64,000 nt of DNA from Amphiura filiformis. Its lineage: Eukaryota; Echinodermata; Ophiuroidea; Amphilepidida; Amphiuridae. Location: the NCBI RefSeq assembly GCF_039555335.1, contig NC_092637.1:43168990-43232989 (forward strand), read 5' to 3'. The notes under the pieces are model-generated. The model saw nothing but the letters and a program-made list of their open reading frames with translations, was not told where the DNA came from and ran no database searches. Shown in pieces: positions 42,254 to 53,114 of this stretch. Position numbers and translations under genes: made by a program. Each line of letters starts with the position of its first letter. Positions within the stretch are counted from its first letter, which is position 1.

Positions 42254-42645
42254 TAAAAACCTTAAGCAGAGGCCTATCCATTGACCTCAAGGTACGCCTA
42301 CTTCGTGCAACTGTGTTTTCCATTGCCACTTATGGATGCGAGTCTTGGGCTATGACCAAGAATGATAGGAAAAGAGGAGATGCTTTTGAGATGTGGTGTT
42401 ACAGGAGGCTTCTACGAGTGACATGGAAAGACAGGAGAACAAATTCCTGGATCCTCGACAAGATTGGTACAAGTCTAACCATCAGAAGCGGCATAATGGA
42501 GAGAAAGCTGAAGTACTTTGGCCATATTGTCAGGAAACATGGAGGTGTAGAAAAACAGATTTTGCAAGGGGCTATGGAAGGCAAACGAGGAAGAGGACGT
42601 CCACCAACATCTTGGACTAATGACGTGAAGCTGGCAGACCGAGGG
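42254..42645 (+). pseudogene. LINE reverse-transcriptase C-terminal fragment
   Basis: The translation includes LRATVFSIATYGCESWAMTK, FEMWCYRRLLRVTWKD, TNSWILDKIG, KLKYFGHIVRK and GRGRPPTSWTNDV, the typical carboxyl end of non-LTR retrotransposon reverse transcriptases after the catalytic domain. There is no endonuclease or catalytic core, so it is a 5'-truncated, dead insertion. Its end runs into G-rich repeat at about 42640. Confidence 0.88.
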
Positions 42646-42729
42646 GGCGGGGGCAGCAATTTTTGGTGGGTTGGTGAGTGGGGCAATTTTTAGCGAGCCG
42701 TTTGGAAATTTTACCCACGGGGTATAATT

Positions 42730-43397
42730 GAATACCTGAGTGGAAGAAGGGCCCAACTCCATCAAAACTGTTTTTAAGATATTAAAGGAGGATTTCGTGA
42801 TCCTAGCATCCTCTTTTTATGACATTTTTCAGTACATATCCACAAAAAAAGCCTATGCCCAAAATTTCAGTTGATTCCGATTTTGCGTTTGCGAGTTATG
42901 CATGCATGATTATGTGCATTACACTGCTCCATAGACAATGCGTTGTAATTTTGTTCTGGTGCACCAGAACGAAATTAAAATTTCACGATATCTTTGCAAA
43001 ACGAATTAATCTGCAAGAAATATTTTGTACATAAACACTGCTCCATAGACAATGCGTTGTAATTTTGTTCTGGTGCACCAGAATGAAATTCAAATGTCAC
43101 GATATCTTTGCAAAACGAATTAATCTGCAAGAAATATTTTGTACATAAACATGTAGCCAGAGGTTTCCAGTGGTATAAAAATCGCAACTTTTTTTGAGAA
43201 AAGTGGGGCTGTGGATCACGAAAAAACTTAATATTTGGAAAAGTTTTATACAGAATGGTTTCATCTTCAGGGGACCTTTAATACATGAACATACAGTATT
43301 ACATACATTCGAAATCATATATGATGTTTCCATGGCGCCGGTACAGATCATAACATGAGCTGGAGTTGGGCTGGGGAGTTGGGCCCTTATTCCACTA
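42730..43397. mobile_element. TIR element GAATACCTGAGTGGAAGAAG, copy a
   Basis: The left end GAATACCTGAGTGGAAGAAG with GGCCCAACTCCA is matched on the right by TGGAGTTGGGC and GGGCCCTTATTCCACT. The interior holds two direct copies of a unit with CTCCATAGACAATGCGTTGT and ACGATATCTTTGCAAAACG (about 42929-43030 and 43040-43150). Its ends match 50411-50631 in the opposite orientation. Confidence 0.7.
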
Positions 43398-44109
43398 AGG
43401 GGCTGTGCAATAATTATGAGCCCTGGGGAGGGTAAAATTGGGGGGGGGCAAGAAATTTTTTGGCGAGCCGAAAGGGGTGGGGGGCAAGCAATTTTTGGCC
43501 AGCCGAGAGGGGGGGGGGAAGTGATTTTTGGCACACATTCATCGGGCACCTTTTTAATAAAACGCTCTAAAAAGGAAAAACAGAAACGCTTAAATGTGCA
43601 AATTTTCCTGCTCACTGCGCTTGCAACATACATCTAGACCATTTAAGGTTTGCAAATTGGGATCCCAAAAATTTGGCATGTTAAAAGGGGGGCAAAGATT
43701 TTTTGGCCGGGCCGAGGGGGGCAAGCGATTTTTGGCGGAACAAATACAACAATGTTTCTGCAAAGCGAATGGTTTGCAAGACATTTTTTTCACAAACAGT
43801 ATGTAGCTAGAGGTTTCTGATGGTATAAAAATTTCATTTTTTAAATGAGAGGGGAGATGCGGTTCTGGAGTACGAAATGCCAAATACTTTTGTCTTAGGA
43901 TATTTTGCATCAAGTTTTCAAAAATGTTTTTGGAACGTTATTGAAACGTTTTATACCTTTTACATATTTATAACCCAACAAAACAAATTCTGTCAAACGT
44001 TTTGTTTATACTGCACAAGTTACTTTATTTATTGGTATGAATTCATAAGAGGCTTACATATGGTGACTCTCACTACACTGGAACAATGTGCACAAGATTG
44101 AGTGACTGT
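43398..44109. repeat. GGGGCTGTGCAATAATTATGA copy, then AACGTT-rich MITE scrap
   Basis: 43399-43700 repeats the G-rich family, with AATTTTCCTGCTCACTGCGC near 43600. 43900-44000 (TTGGAACGTTATTGAAACG, ACCCAACAAAACAAA) is a piece of the CCCAGCAAACAC MITE family. No gene. Confidence 0.55.
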
Positions 44110-44430
44110 AATCTACAACACATTTCTAAGTGTTCTCACACTGATGGTTTCTTTGGTTTGAGTTGAGATGTGTTATTTAAGATTAACATCTTATTGTGAA
44201 GCATTTCTGACAATTCATTTACATAGCACATAATCAGCAAAACATTCCTGGATGTATACATATTGATACACTATGAGAAATTGAGACAATAAATCATACC
44301 GATACTGCAGAGTAACACTCAAAAATTGTGTGGGAGTCAAGAAAATCTTTCGTAGAAAAACACTTATGACAGTGCTCACACCGATAGGGTTTCTCTTTGG
44401 TGTGAATTGTTCTGTGATCTCCAAGATTGA
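44110..44430 (-). pseudogene. eroded fingers 3' of ZF locus 5
   Basis: The minus strand contains HTKEKPYRCEHCHKCFSTKD around 44345-44410 and weaker scraps to 44110 (antisense GAAGCATTTCTGACAATTCA). Frames are broken, so these fingers are lost from the locus 5 protein. Confidence 0.7.
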
Positions 44431-44438
44431 TGTTCATT

Positions 44439-46457
44439 TTAGTGTGAATTCTGATGTGCGATACAAGATTGCCTTATGCAGTATTCGCACTGAAAGCGTT
44501 TTTCGTTGACATGAATATTTCCGATGTGGGCTTTAAGATGTTCATTATGAGAAAAACTCTTCTGGAAGTACTCGCACTGAAAGGGCTTCTCTTTGGTGTG
44601 TGTTCCGATATGTCTTTCTAGGTGATATTTAGTAAGAAAGCATTTCTGACAGTACTCACACTGAAACGGTTTCTCTTTGGCGTACGTTTTGATGTGTCTT
44701 TTAAGTTGACTTATCATCACAAAGCATTTCTGACAATACTCACACTGATAGGTGCTCTCTTCTGTGTGAAGTTTTCTGTGGTTTTTCAAAGTTTTGCCAT
44801 GAGAAAAACTCTTCTGACAATATTCACACTGAAAGCGGCTCTCTTTGGTGTGTCTAATGACGTGGGTGGTTAGGTTGGCTTTTTGAACAAAACATTTCTG
44901 ACAGTACTCACACTGATAGGGTTTCTCTTTAGTGTGTGTACGGACGTGGGTGGCGAGGTTGCTTTTTTGCGCAAAACATTTCTGACAGTATTCACACTGA
45001 TATGGCTTCTCTTTGGTGTGTGTACGGACGTGGGTGGCGAGGTTGCTTTTTTGCGCAAAACATTTCTGACAGTATTCACACTGATATGGCTTCTCTTTGG
45101 TGTGGATAATAATGTGAGAGGTGAGGTTGCCTTTTTCAGCAAAACATTTCTGACAGTACTCACACTGATATGGTTTCTCTTTAGTGTGTGTTCCGATATG
45201 TCTTTCTAGGTGATATTTAGTAAGAAAGCATTTCTGACAGTACTCACACTGAAACGGTTTCTCTTTGGCGTGCGTTTTGATGTGTCTTTTAAGTTGACTT
45301 TTCATCACAAAGCATTTCTGACAATACTCACACTGATAGGTGCTCTCTTCTGTGTGAATTTTTCTGTGGTTTTTCAAAGTTTTGACATGAGAAAAACTCT
45401 TCTGACAATATTCACACTGAAAGAGTCTCTCTTTGGTGTGTTTAGTGACGTGGGTGGTGAGGTTGGTGTGAATTCTTCTGTGGGCTTGAAGATTACCATG
45501 AGAAGAAACCCCCTTTTGGCAGTACTTGCTCTGATATGGTTTCTCTATTATGTGTGTCCTGGTATGACGATTAAGTTCACTTTTTCGGAAAAATCTCTTC
45601 TGGCAGTATTCACACTGAACGTGTGTCTCTTTGGTGTGTGTACTGACGTGGTAGGTGATGCTACTTTTATCAGCATAACATTTTTGACAGTACTCACACT
45701 GATATATTTTCTCTTTGGGTTTCTCGTTGGTGTGAATTCTTCTGTGGGTTTGAAGATTATAATGAGAAGAAAAACTCCTCTCGCAATATTTGCACTGATA
45801 TGGTTTCTCTTTGGTGTGACTTCGTACGTGTCTATCCAGATGATTTTTTTGAACAAAACATTTCTGACAGTATTCACACTGATAGGGTTTCTCTTTGGTG
45901 TGGATTCTTCTGTGGGTATTAAGATGACAATGAGAGAAAAAACCCTTCTGGCAGTATTCGCACTGATACGGTTGCTCATTGGTGTGAGTTTTGATGTGTC
46001 TTTTTAGATTACTACTCATTGCAAAGCATTTCTGACAATATTCACACTGGTAGGGGTTCTCTTCTGTGTGAATTTTTCGGTGACCGTCCAAAGTACTTTT
46101 ATGGGAAAAACTTTTCTGGCAATATTCACACTGATATGGTTTCTGTTTGATGTTACTTCTGTTAGTTTTGAAACCACTGGAGGTGTACAAACGTTTGTGG
46201 GCGACCAAGTCGGAATCATTTGAAAAACTTGTCAAACAATTACTATATTTGTCTGATAGTTTACTGTGGTTATTCAAGTGTCTATGCAGCCTACCATATT
46301 TTGTCAAGCTTTTCTGACATAACGCACATTTTTGTCGTCTATAAGCCTGTTCATATTTAACTAGATGTCTGCTGACATGGATTTTTAATTTATCCAAAGA
46401 ATAATGACTCATCCCACAAAATTTGCAACGAAATGGTTTCAAAAGTTTCATTGTCAT
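44439..46457 (-). CDS. poly-C2H2 zinc-finger protein, locus 5
   Basis: The longest intact frame, 672 residues; start ATGACAATG at 46457 (or ATG at 46451). Residues 1-105 are the N-terminal block: finger CKFC...HVSRH, finger CALC...HLNNH with all four ligands, and a third unit missing one Cys (YSNC). About 20 finger units follow with HTKEKPY linkers. Defects: unit 8 has QSKYC (Cys to Ser) and runs into a half finger LTTHVTKH. Unit 17 ends HIKTY (His to Tyr). Unit 19 has QCEYF (Cys to Phe). The last unit loses its frame (QCEYCIRQSC). Units 13 and 14 are identical (AQKSNLATH), and a block of three (SHVKTLKNH, VMKSQLKRH, LTKYHLERH) occurs twice. A probable DNA-binding regulator of unknown target. 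Confidence 0.9.
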   Translation of the reverse strand: MTMKLLKPFRCKFCGMSHYSLDKLKIHVSRHLVKYEQAYRRQKCALCQKSLTKYGRLHRHLNNHSKLSDKYSNCLTSFSNDSDLVAHKRLYTSSGFKTNRSNIKQKPYQCEYCQKSFSHKSTLDGHRKIHTEENPYQCEYCQKCFAMSSNLKRHIKTHTNEQPYQCEYCQKGFFSHCHLNTHRRIHTKEKPYQCEYCQKCFVQKNHLDRHVRSHTKEKPYQCKYCERSFSSHYNLQTHRRIHTNEKPKEKIYQCEYCQKCYADKSSITYHVSTHTKETHVQCEYCQKRFFRKSELNRHTRTHIIEKPYQSKYCQKGVSSHGNLQAHRRIHTNLTTHVTKHTKERLFQCEYCQKSFSHVKTLKNHRKIHTEESTYQCEYCQKCFVMKSQLKRHIKTHAKEKPFQCEYCQKCFLTKYHLERHIGTHTKEKPYQCEYCQKCFAEKGNLTSHIIIHTKEKPYQCEYCQKCFAQKSNLATHVRTHTKEKPYQCEYCQKCFAQKSNLATHVRTHTKEKPYQCEYCQKCFVQKANLTTHVIRHTKESRFQCEYCQKSFSHGKTLKNHRKLHTEESTYQCEYCQKCFVMISQLKRHIKTYAKEKPFQCEYCQKCFLTKYHLERHIGTHTKEKPFQCEYFQKSFSHNEHLKAHIGNIHVNEKRFQCEYCIRQSCIAHQNSH

Positions 46458-46760
46458 CTGTAGATGTTTGCAATATGAATAATGTGAGTGAACTTTTTAA
46501 AAGAATCTACCAATTAAATATGTAGTTCAGTTCAAATATCTGTGTGCATATCATTAAAGCAACTGGAAGTCATTAACAGCAAATAGTGAAGCAGCCACGT
46601 GGAGCAGCAAGCCCAGAATCCTCAATGTATTCTCTATTAGCCCTGATGGTCAACCGCAGAATTGGATTACCGGATCAAGATCAAAATATCTGAAATGTTT
46701 TAACAATTGAAAATAAATGTAATACTTGACTGGATTTTCAATACACCTTAACAGAATACA
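46458..46760 (-). promoter_or_regulatory. conserved upstream block of ZF locus 5, first-exon donor altered
   Basis: The acceptor ATCTACAG/ATGACAATG at about 46460 is kept. At the donor position of the other loci (GTGCGCAC) this copy reads ATGCACAC at 46549-46543, so the GT is lost. Distal core GGATCAAGATCAAAATATCT near 46673. Transcripts may start nearer the gene or retain this sequence. Confidence 0.45.
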
Positions 46761-46800
46761 TTGGTATGGTTTTTAACAATATTTGACCAACTTTGAAATT

Positions 46801-47262
46801 AAAAATGAACAAAATTACACACAGGATTACTTCAATACTCTACTCTAAACACATGTCAGTAACCAAGCAGTTGTCCAACTGACACAATAGCAAAATGCAC
46901 TGACACGGAACAGCTTCCTGGACCACATTCACAGGCGAATAATTGGCACCCATCAAAAGAAATCTGTGAGAATGCATACAAGATCCTTAAACAGGTGATA
47001 ATTTCCAAAGAGTAAGTGGAATAGTGTGGAATGGGGCTGCTGCTGCTTTTCATACACTTTCTTCAAGAAATATGAATTGCTCCACACTCACAGATTTCTT
47101 GTGTTGGGTGCCAATTATTTGGATGTGAATATGGTCCAGGAAGCTGTTCCATGTCAGTGCATTTTGCTGCTGTGTCAGTTGGACAACTGTTTGGTTACTG
47201 AGTGACTAGTGTTTAGAGTAGAATATTGAAGTAATCCTGTGTGCAATTTTGGTTCATTTTTA
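46801..47262. mobile_element. fold-back element 5' of ZF locus 5
   Basis: Arms at 46801-46965 and about 47085-47262 pair over roughly 170 bp (GAACAAAATTACACACAGGA against TCCTGTGTGCAATTTTGGTTC; CAGTTGTCCAACTGACACA against TGTGTCAGTTGGACAACTG). The central 120 bp is unpaired. Confidence 0.75.
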
Positions 47263-47384
47263 TGGACAGGATTTTAAGATATGACCTTGTGAAAAATTAT
47301 AAGTTTGTTTTTGAGCCCAGTTTAATTAATGAAGTGAATCTTGCAGAATTCCTTCACCTTAAGTTGTTTTAAGAGAGAGATTAC

Positions 47385-47875
47385 CACAATTCGTCGTTTG
47401 TATTCCATAGTGGCGTATAGTGGGGCGCCGCTTGAATAAACAACTTTTCGAGAAAATCGGGTTACTTTGAAGAAATGCCAATTTAAAATCGAGTTGTGTA
47501 AATCAGACATTCATTATATTTTGTAAATGATGTGAAATTTCTGTAGTAAACTAAATAGATTTTATTGTTATATATTTTTCAAAAGAAATAAATACATATT
47601 ATTGCTGGCAAACTGAAAATAAAACTATACGTCACTATCGAAAACAAACAAATACCCTAACCTAACGTTTACCGTACGCCACCTAGGTCGCCGTGTAATC
47701 CCTATGGCGTTACTTTTCGTCGTTCATATTCCATAGTGGCGTATAGGTCCGACACGTGTACGCCACTATGACATACGATGTTTTTCACTTTTGCCGATAT
47801 TTCATAATTCTAAAATGTGTATAAAAAGTGGCGTATGGTCGATACGCCACTATGGAATACAAAAAATGTCACTTT
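47385..47875. mobile_element. TIR element TTTGTATTCCATAGTGGCGT
   Basis: TTTGTATTCCATAGTGGCGTA at about 47396 is inverted at about 47840-47862, with internal copies of CATAGTGGCGTATAGG and TACGCCACTATG near 47730-47770. Target duplication not resolved. Confidence 0.65.
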
Positions 47876-47962
47876 GTAACTATACGCCACATTTAATTAA
47901 TTAATTACTAATTAATTAGCTAATTATGAATGATGAGACTTAGAAAAAATGAAAGAGAACAT

Positions 47963-48259
47963 CAGTAGCGTAGCCAGGGGGGGCAGAGTAGCAAAATTCA
48001 GGGCCAGAATAGTGTAAAATACAAAATTTTTCCGCCCTACGCGCGCACATTGTAACAATAAAGCCCTTTTTAGCCGGAAAATTGGCGAAAATAGTGTAAA
48101 ATACCACAAAATAGCACATCATCCGAATAAGGCCCTTCTCGGGAAGCTCGAAGGCATACAGTCTCTATGTATTGTATGATGCAACTGCAATTTTTTTCGT
48201 TTGTGCCCCAAAAATGTTATTTTGCCCCCCCCTGACCAAGAAAGCTGGCTACGCCCCTG
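47963..48259. mobile_element. hAT-type MITE (GGCGTAGCCAG family), 8-bp TSD
   Basis: Ends CAGTAGCGTAGCCAGG and, inverted, CAGGGGCGTAGCCAGC. The direct duplication GAGAACAT is at 47955-47962 and 48260-48267. The right 140 bp matches the left part of 56356-56776 in reverse. Confidence 0.9.
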
Positions 48260-48269
48260 GAGAACATCA

Positions 48270-48690
48270 TTAAAAACATATGTGCCAATCGGGGATAGCG
48301 GGGACCTACCCGGGGATGTAATTTTGGAAACTGTTACAAACATGTTACAGTCCGGCTTAGTCCCCGCGAGGGCGGGCACTATTTCTGTGTACATCCCGGG
48401 GTACATCCCCGGCCAAGTCCCCGCCCCCTAGCCCCGGGCACCATGTTCGAAGTCCCTGTGAGTGTTTCCCCCACATACGGCCCGGCACAGTTGTGAGTAC
48501 TCTTCTATTATGTCCCGGGTACACTCCCGGGGTAGATCCCGGCCTGTTTGAGAGGCATTACATCCCCGTACACTCCCCACTACATCCTCGCACTGCGGGA
48601 CACATTGAGCTGTTACATCCCGCCAAGTCCCGGCTCGGACCCCTTTATTGCCAGAGCCCCGGGGCCGGGACTACAATTGATTTGTGCATA
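48270..48690. repeat. GC-rich degenerate CCCCGGGGTACATCC repeat
   Basis: Words such as TACATCCCCGG, CCCGGGGTAC and AAGTCCCCGC recur irregularly in strongly GC-rich sequence inside an AT-rich region. It may be a diverged tandem repeat. The small frames have no recognisable motif. Confidence 0.55.
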
Positions 48691-50042
48691 ATGGTGTCAA
48701 TCTTGGACCAACATTGCTGTAGACTATGCCATAGTCGAATTTTGAGAAATTTAGAAATAGGCCTATGTTATCAATCTCGATAATATAATGTAATAAATAG
48801 TCTATAAGCAAATCTAGTTGCCCTAGATGTAGGCATTCTAAGTGATCATTTGTGTCCTGCCTTACTTTCGTTTTTTCTGTTTTTTGAAAGAGGGCTCCCT
48901 TCATGCCTACCAGTGATTTTCTAGCAGTCTGTTTTATTTTCATGATTTTGGAGAATTTCCTCACGAAAAATACTTGGGTATCAAGCTAACAGAGGGCGTA
49001 CGGTGACTGAATAGATCAGGAAAATCTATCAATTGTGCACACAATCGGAGTTTTAAATGCAAAGGTAATTCTGAATATGCACAATGGCAAGTGGACTACG
49101 GAGAAGTCTAACATTGCTGGTACAGGGCAACCATGTGATGATCATATATAGCCAGGCAGGCCCATGCACAGCCTCCCCAATTTGCAAGTATTTTGTTAAA
49201 AATCACAATAATTATTCTAAATCTAATTTACTATAAAAGAAGAAAGCTTATGCCCCCCCCCCGGCCATTTCTGGAGAAGCCAAGAATTTGCTCACCGATA
49301 GCTACACATTCCAGGCTAGAGACCGTAGCATTCAAAATGTAGTCGGATTCGCTGAAGCATGACACCGTGTAAAGCAATGGAAGTTCTGAAGTAAACACAG
49401 CCGATCACGACATACAGCTATACAGGCGATTGCATCAAAAATGTTGCTAAAATTTACACTTCAGCAAAATTTTAGACTGCCCGAAATAGACAAATCTTGC
49501 TCAAAAGATTGACTCAGGAAAATAACTTTCATCCAAATTTCAACATTACCAGAATAAATAACCTCCGGTGCAAAAAATTGCACCGCTGTCCGACCGAAAA
49601 ACCATAGCAAAGCACTAATGCGTATAAACTATCGTGTGCGAATTCGAAGCAAGAGTTTTCGAGTAACCCGGTCGGGTCAGGACACTGATGCTAGCTTTAA
49701 AAAGATTAGAAAAATCTCATATCTCTCGAAATGATTTCAAAGGAGGACATAGGCCCCTACGCATACCTTCGGTTATATAAAAACAATTGTGTTTTTTTAA
49801 CATGTTACATTCTACTTCAATTGTGCAACATTACAGACGTCGGGAAACTCCCTGTGTCACAGTGAACTTCCGTTTCATATTCCTCTTTTTCAGTAGGAGC
49901 ACCTATGTTTACATGGAGTAAATTTCATGGGAGTTCAGAAAACATCAGTCCAGAGAGGGAGGGGGGTGTAAAACTTTATAACCTGCGCACGTGCGCATTA
50001 AAACCAGAACAAAAGTACATGGATGGTATTTGATAAGCTATT
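48691..50042. other. intergenic; contains dispersed repeat at 49745-49945
   Basis: 49745-49945 is the second copy of the 41035-41230 repeat. Otherwise nothing recognised; no supportable gene. Confidence 0.4.
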
Positions 50043-50244
50043 TGAATACCTGAGTGGAAGAAGGGCCCAACTCCAATTTTTTACAAAAATGAGTTTGACC
50101 CAGCATTTTATTGCCAGCAGACTGATCTTCCTTGTGTGTGAAGGATGAGCCAAAATCCACTCTCCAAATAGTCTTCCACGTACACTTAATCATGGTTTTC
50201 ATGGAAGAAAGGCCCAACTCCATGGAGTTGGGCCCTTCTTCCAC
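50043..50244. mobile_element. TIR element GAATACCTGAGTGGAAGAAG, copy b
   Basis: The left end GAATACCTGAGTGGAAGAAG lies at 50044; the right side is a perfect small palindrome (CCAACTCCATGGAGTTGG within 50203-50244) ending CCCTTCTTCCAC. Probably a shortened copy. Confidence 0.65.
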
Positions 50245-50410
50245 AAATATAGTGTTAAAGAGGAATTTTGTTCATCCATCGGAAATCTGCTTTTCAGGCT
50301 GCAATAAATTTTCTTGCCAACCTATTACATGAGTTCTATTTGTGCAATTAATGGTAATTATCTAATTTCTGTAGCTATTTATAACACGGAACTGGTACTT
50401 GTGGTATATT

Positions 50411-50631
50411 AGTGGAAGAAGGGCCCAACTCCAGCTCGTATTAAGACCTGTACCGTTGCCATGGAAACATCATATATAATTTCGAATGTATGTACTATTG
50501 TATGTTCGTGTATTAAAGGTCCCCTGAAGATAAAAACGTTCTGCCTATAAAACTTTTCCAAATATTAAGTTTTTTCTTAATATCTCAAAAACAGTTTTGA
50601 TGGAGTTGGGCCCTTCTTCCACTCAGGTATT
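50411..50631. mobile_element. TIR element, copy c, inverted relative to copy a
   Basis: AGTGGAAGAAGGGCCCAACT opens at 50411 and the inverted end, extended to CACTCAGGTATTC, closes at 50631. The interior GTTGCCATGGAAACATCATA and the terminal AACAGTTTTGATGG match copy a in reverse. Confidence 0.75.
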
Positions 50632-51410
50632 CATTTTTGATAAATCATTCAATACTCCACTGTCAGAGATATATCATAATATATGTAGTGTTAAAATTGT
50701 CTTGTGTAGGCCTATAACTTAATTTTGAGCTATGTGACGTCAGTTCCTTCATGGCTGCTTTTTAAATCAAAGCTGCAATATCTTTGTTCTTCTTTAGTGT
50801 TGACATTTTACATTTTTCATACAGGCCTACTACAGATTAGTATCACTGTATTTTGACCATTATTATAATAATTGTCGGTGGCCAAAGCAGAAACGAAAAG
50901 GGCGAAAGCAGGTGAGTGTCTGAGGGGGGGGGGGATATGCCCAGAAGCAAAAAGGGGGGTTTGTTTATCCATACACAGGGAGGTTGGGAAATTTTGCAAA
51001 ATGAGGGTCCAATTGAAGACATTTGGTGCATCTTACATTTTTTTAGGCCGGTAGAATATAGCCTATTAATTTTATGTGATAGGCCTACACATGACATGAT
51101 GTGTTTGATTCAAGTGATGAGGGGCAGCCCCCCGTCGAAAAAGTGGGGGCCACTGACCCCCTGCCCCACGGTTCCGCCGCCGATGAACCGTCCCACTAAT
51201 CTGATCCTAAAATTAGCGGGATGATGCGCGCGAAACGCGTGAAAAATTAAAATTTTTATGCTAAATGGCCATTTCGCCCACATTTCTCATGTTCTTCTCT
51301 TTTTGTGGAAAATTTTCTCAACCCCTTAACCCCCCTGGCCTGTCTCAAGTTATTTGTGCCATGCATTTGTGCAATTTATAAATGTGGCAAAATGTAACAT
51401 TTTCCTATAC
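50632..51410. other. intergenic, nothing recognised
   Basis: G-rich runs near 50925 and GGGGGCCACTGACCCCCTG near 51144 resemble MITE interiors, but no ends were found. Confidence 0.4.
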
Positions 51411-51690
51411 CTTAAGGGAAGGGGTATGAACGTTTGGACAGTATTTATTGTGGGACATTAGAGCACATCAGACATATCGAATTGCATTCTGAATACGAAG
51501 AATGTCCTTCTGATATCAAATAATTTTGATTTGTTGAAATTCGCAATGTAATACACATTTTATGGCAAATCATTAAAAATTGATATTTTTGATATTTAAC
51601 AGTACTCGAAGTAAACTTTATAAATCTGATGATTTATACTTAACGTGTATGTAGGTGGGATGAAAAGCCGACGATCAATTGAAAAAAAAA
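51411..51690. mobile_element. half copy of the 41579-42250 palindromic element
   Basis: Follows the left arm from GGTATGAACGTTTGGACAGT to AAAAGCCGACGATCAATTGA almost base for base, then stops in a run of A, T and G. The second arm is absent. Confidence 0.8.
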
Positions 51691-52377
51691 TTTTTTGGGG
51701 GGGGGGGGGCAAATCCCCGTACGCCGCCACTTTGCGTCCAACTTAATTACCCCACATGCAGCTGCGTGTGTGGGCCTGGGACAGTTCCAATTGACAGAAA
51801 TCATCAACGATTTTTGTTTTGTTTTCATAAGGAGGGGAGGCAAGTTACTGATAAAAAATGAAACCGCACACGAAATAATGATACAATGTATATTGTATAC
51901 GCTCAGGTTTAGGGTTTTTAATAATGCTTTATAGCTCTTTATTAAGACATTTCAGATTATGGTTTCACCAGAAAATCAAATGAAACGAACTACACCAGGA
52001 AACGATGACTAGGCCTAGTCAACATGGTCAAGCAGCTCAGCAAATAATATGATTTGCTTTCTAATGTCGTCCAATTATTGTGTTTGCGGAGAGACAGTAG
52101 TTTTGAGGTTTTCGTGCATCATTTTAAAGGTGACAGCCAAGTTAATATGTTTCTACTTCCTCGGATCTTTTCATTTTACCCGACTGTCATTTCTGACAGG
52201 TGACGTCAGCTGAGATATTGTGGGGTTAAAATGCATTTTCGTGATTTTTTTACTTCTTACCAAAAGTCTCAATATGAAAAATAGCTCCAAGAGTATTACT
52301 TTCATGACTTTGAAATTATTTTGATCAAAATGTAAGCATGATTTGGAAATTTGACTCCTGTATGAAAGGGCCATGAT
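51691..52377. other. intergenic, nothing recognised
   Basis: No gene or repeat border identified. Confidence 0.4.
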
Positions 52378-52717
52378 CCCAGCAAACACAAAACGTTTTC
52401 GACATCATTCTCAAAAGGTTAGAAAAGGTTGCCTGAAAACGTTTAAATGCGGGTGGATTATAAGGATAGGCCTACATATAAAACGTTTTCAAAACATTTC
52501 ATGATAACTTACTTCAAATATTCTAACATGTTAAGTGTTGACAATATAATTGGTAAAAAATGTTTGCAAAAAATATTTTACAATAACATTTTTAAACATT
52601 CTACAAATATTTTTGTATATTTTTGTAGTATGTTTTCATACAAAACGACATTTAATGTATTAAAACGTTTTTACCAAAACCTATAAAAAGTTTTTAAAAC
52701 GTTTTGTGTTTGCTGGG
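52378..52717. mobile_element. complete CCCAGCAAACACAAAACG MITE
   Basis: CCCAGCAAACACAAAACGTT at the left is mirrored by AACGTTTTGTGTTTGCTGGG at the right, 340 bp. AT-rich interior with repeated AAACGTTT. The flanking duplication is short (AT on both sides). Confidence 0.85.
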
Positions 52718-53038
52718 ATATGTAACTGATAGGATGTTCCAAGATTTTGGTATTCTTCGAAGCCTGAGTTTATTTTAGGCTCGGTGGCTGCTGAAGCATT
52801 AGAAGGGGTTAGCATAATTTATTTAATTTTTATATGGTTATGTGATTTTTAGCGGAGTTTTAAGGGGGTTGCCTAGGGTGCGTGCCCCTCTCCCATCAGT
52901 CGATTGACCGGCCTTTATTAGTCGATTCTGGACAATCACAAAATTACACGACATTAATCCCCGCTGCTTTGACCAGGAGATGGGGGAACTATAATAGATT
53001 TATTTCATTTCAACTTAGAAATTTCAAATTAAAATAAT
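52718..53038. other. intergenic 3' flank of the EF-hand gene
   Basis: No additional gene recognised. CCTAGGGTGCGTGCC near 52872 may be a MITE scrap. Confidence 0.4.
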
Positions 53039-53044
53039 TTTATT
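53039..53044 (-). terminator. polyadenylation signal of the EF-hand gene
   Basis: AATAAA on the minus strand, 70 nt past the stop codon. Confidence 0.6.
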
Positions 53045-53114
53045 TCCGATTCCTTGTCGTAACTTCAACTTCATAGTGACAAAAGAGCCCCAAGTTGTCA
53101 AATATTTCGCCGGT

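Noticed and set aside
48119..48783. Frames in the GC-rich stretch
   Set aside because: No recognisable domain; the composition follows the degenerate repeat and overlaps a MITE end.
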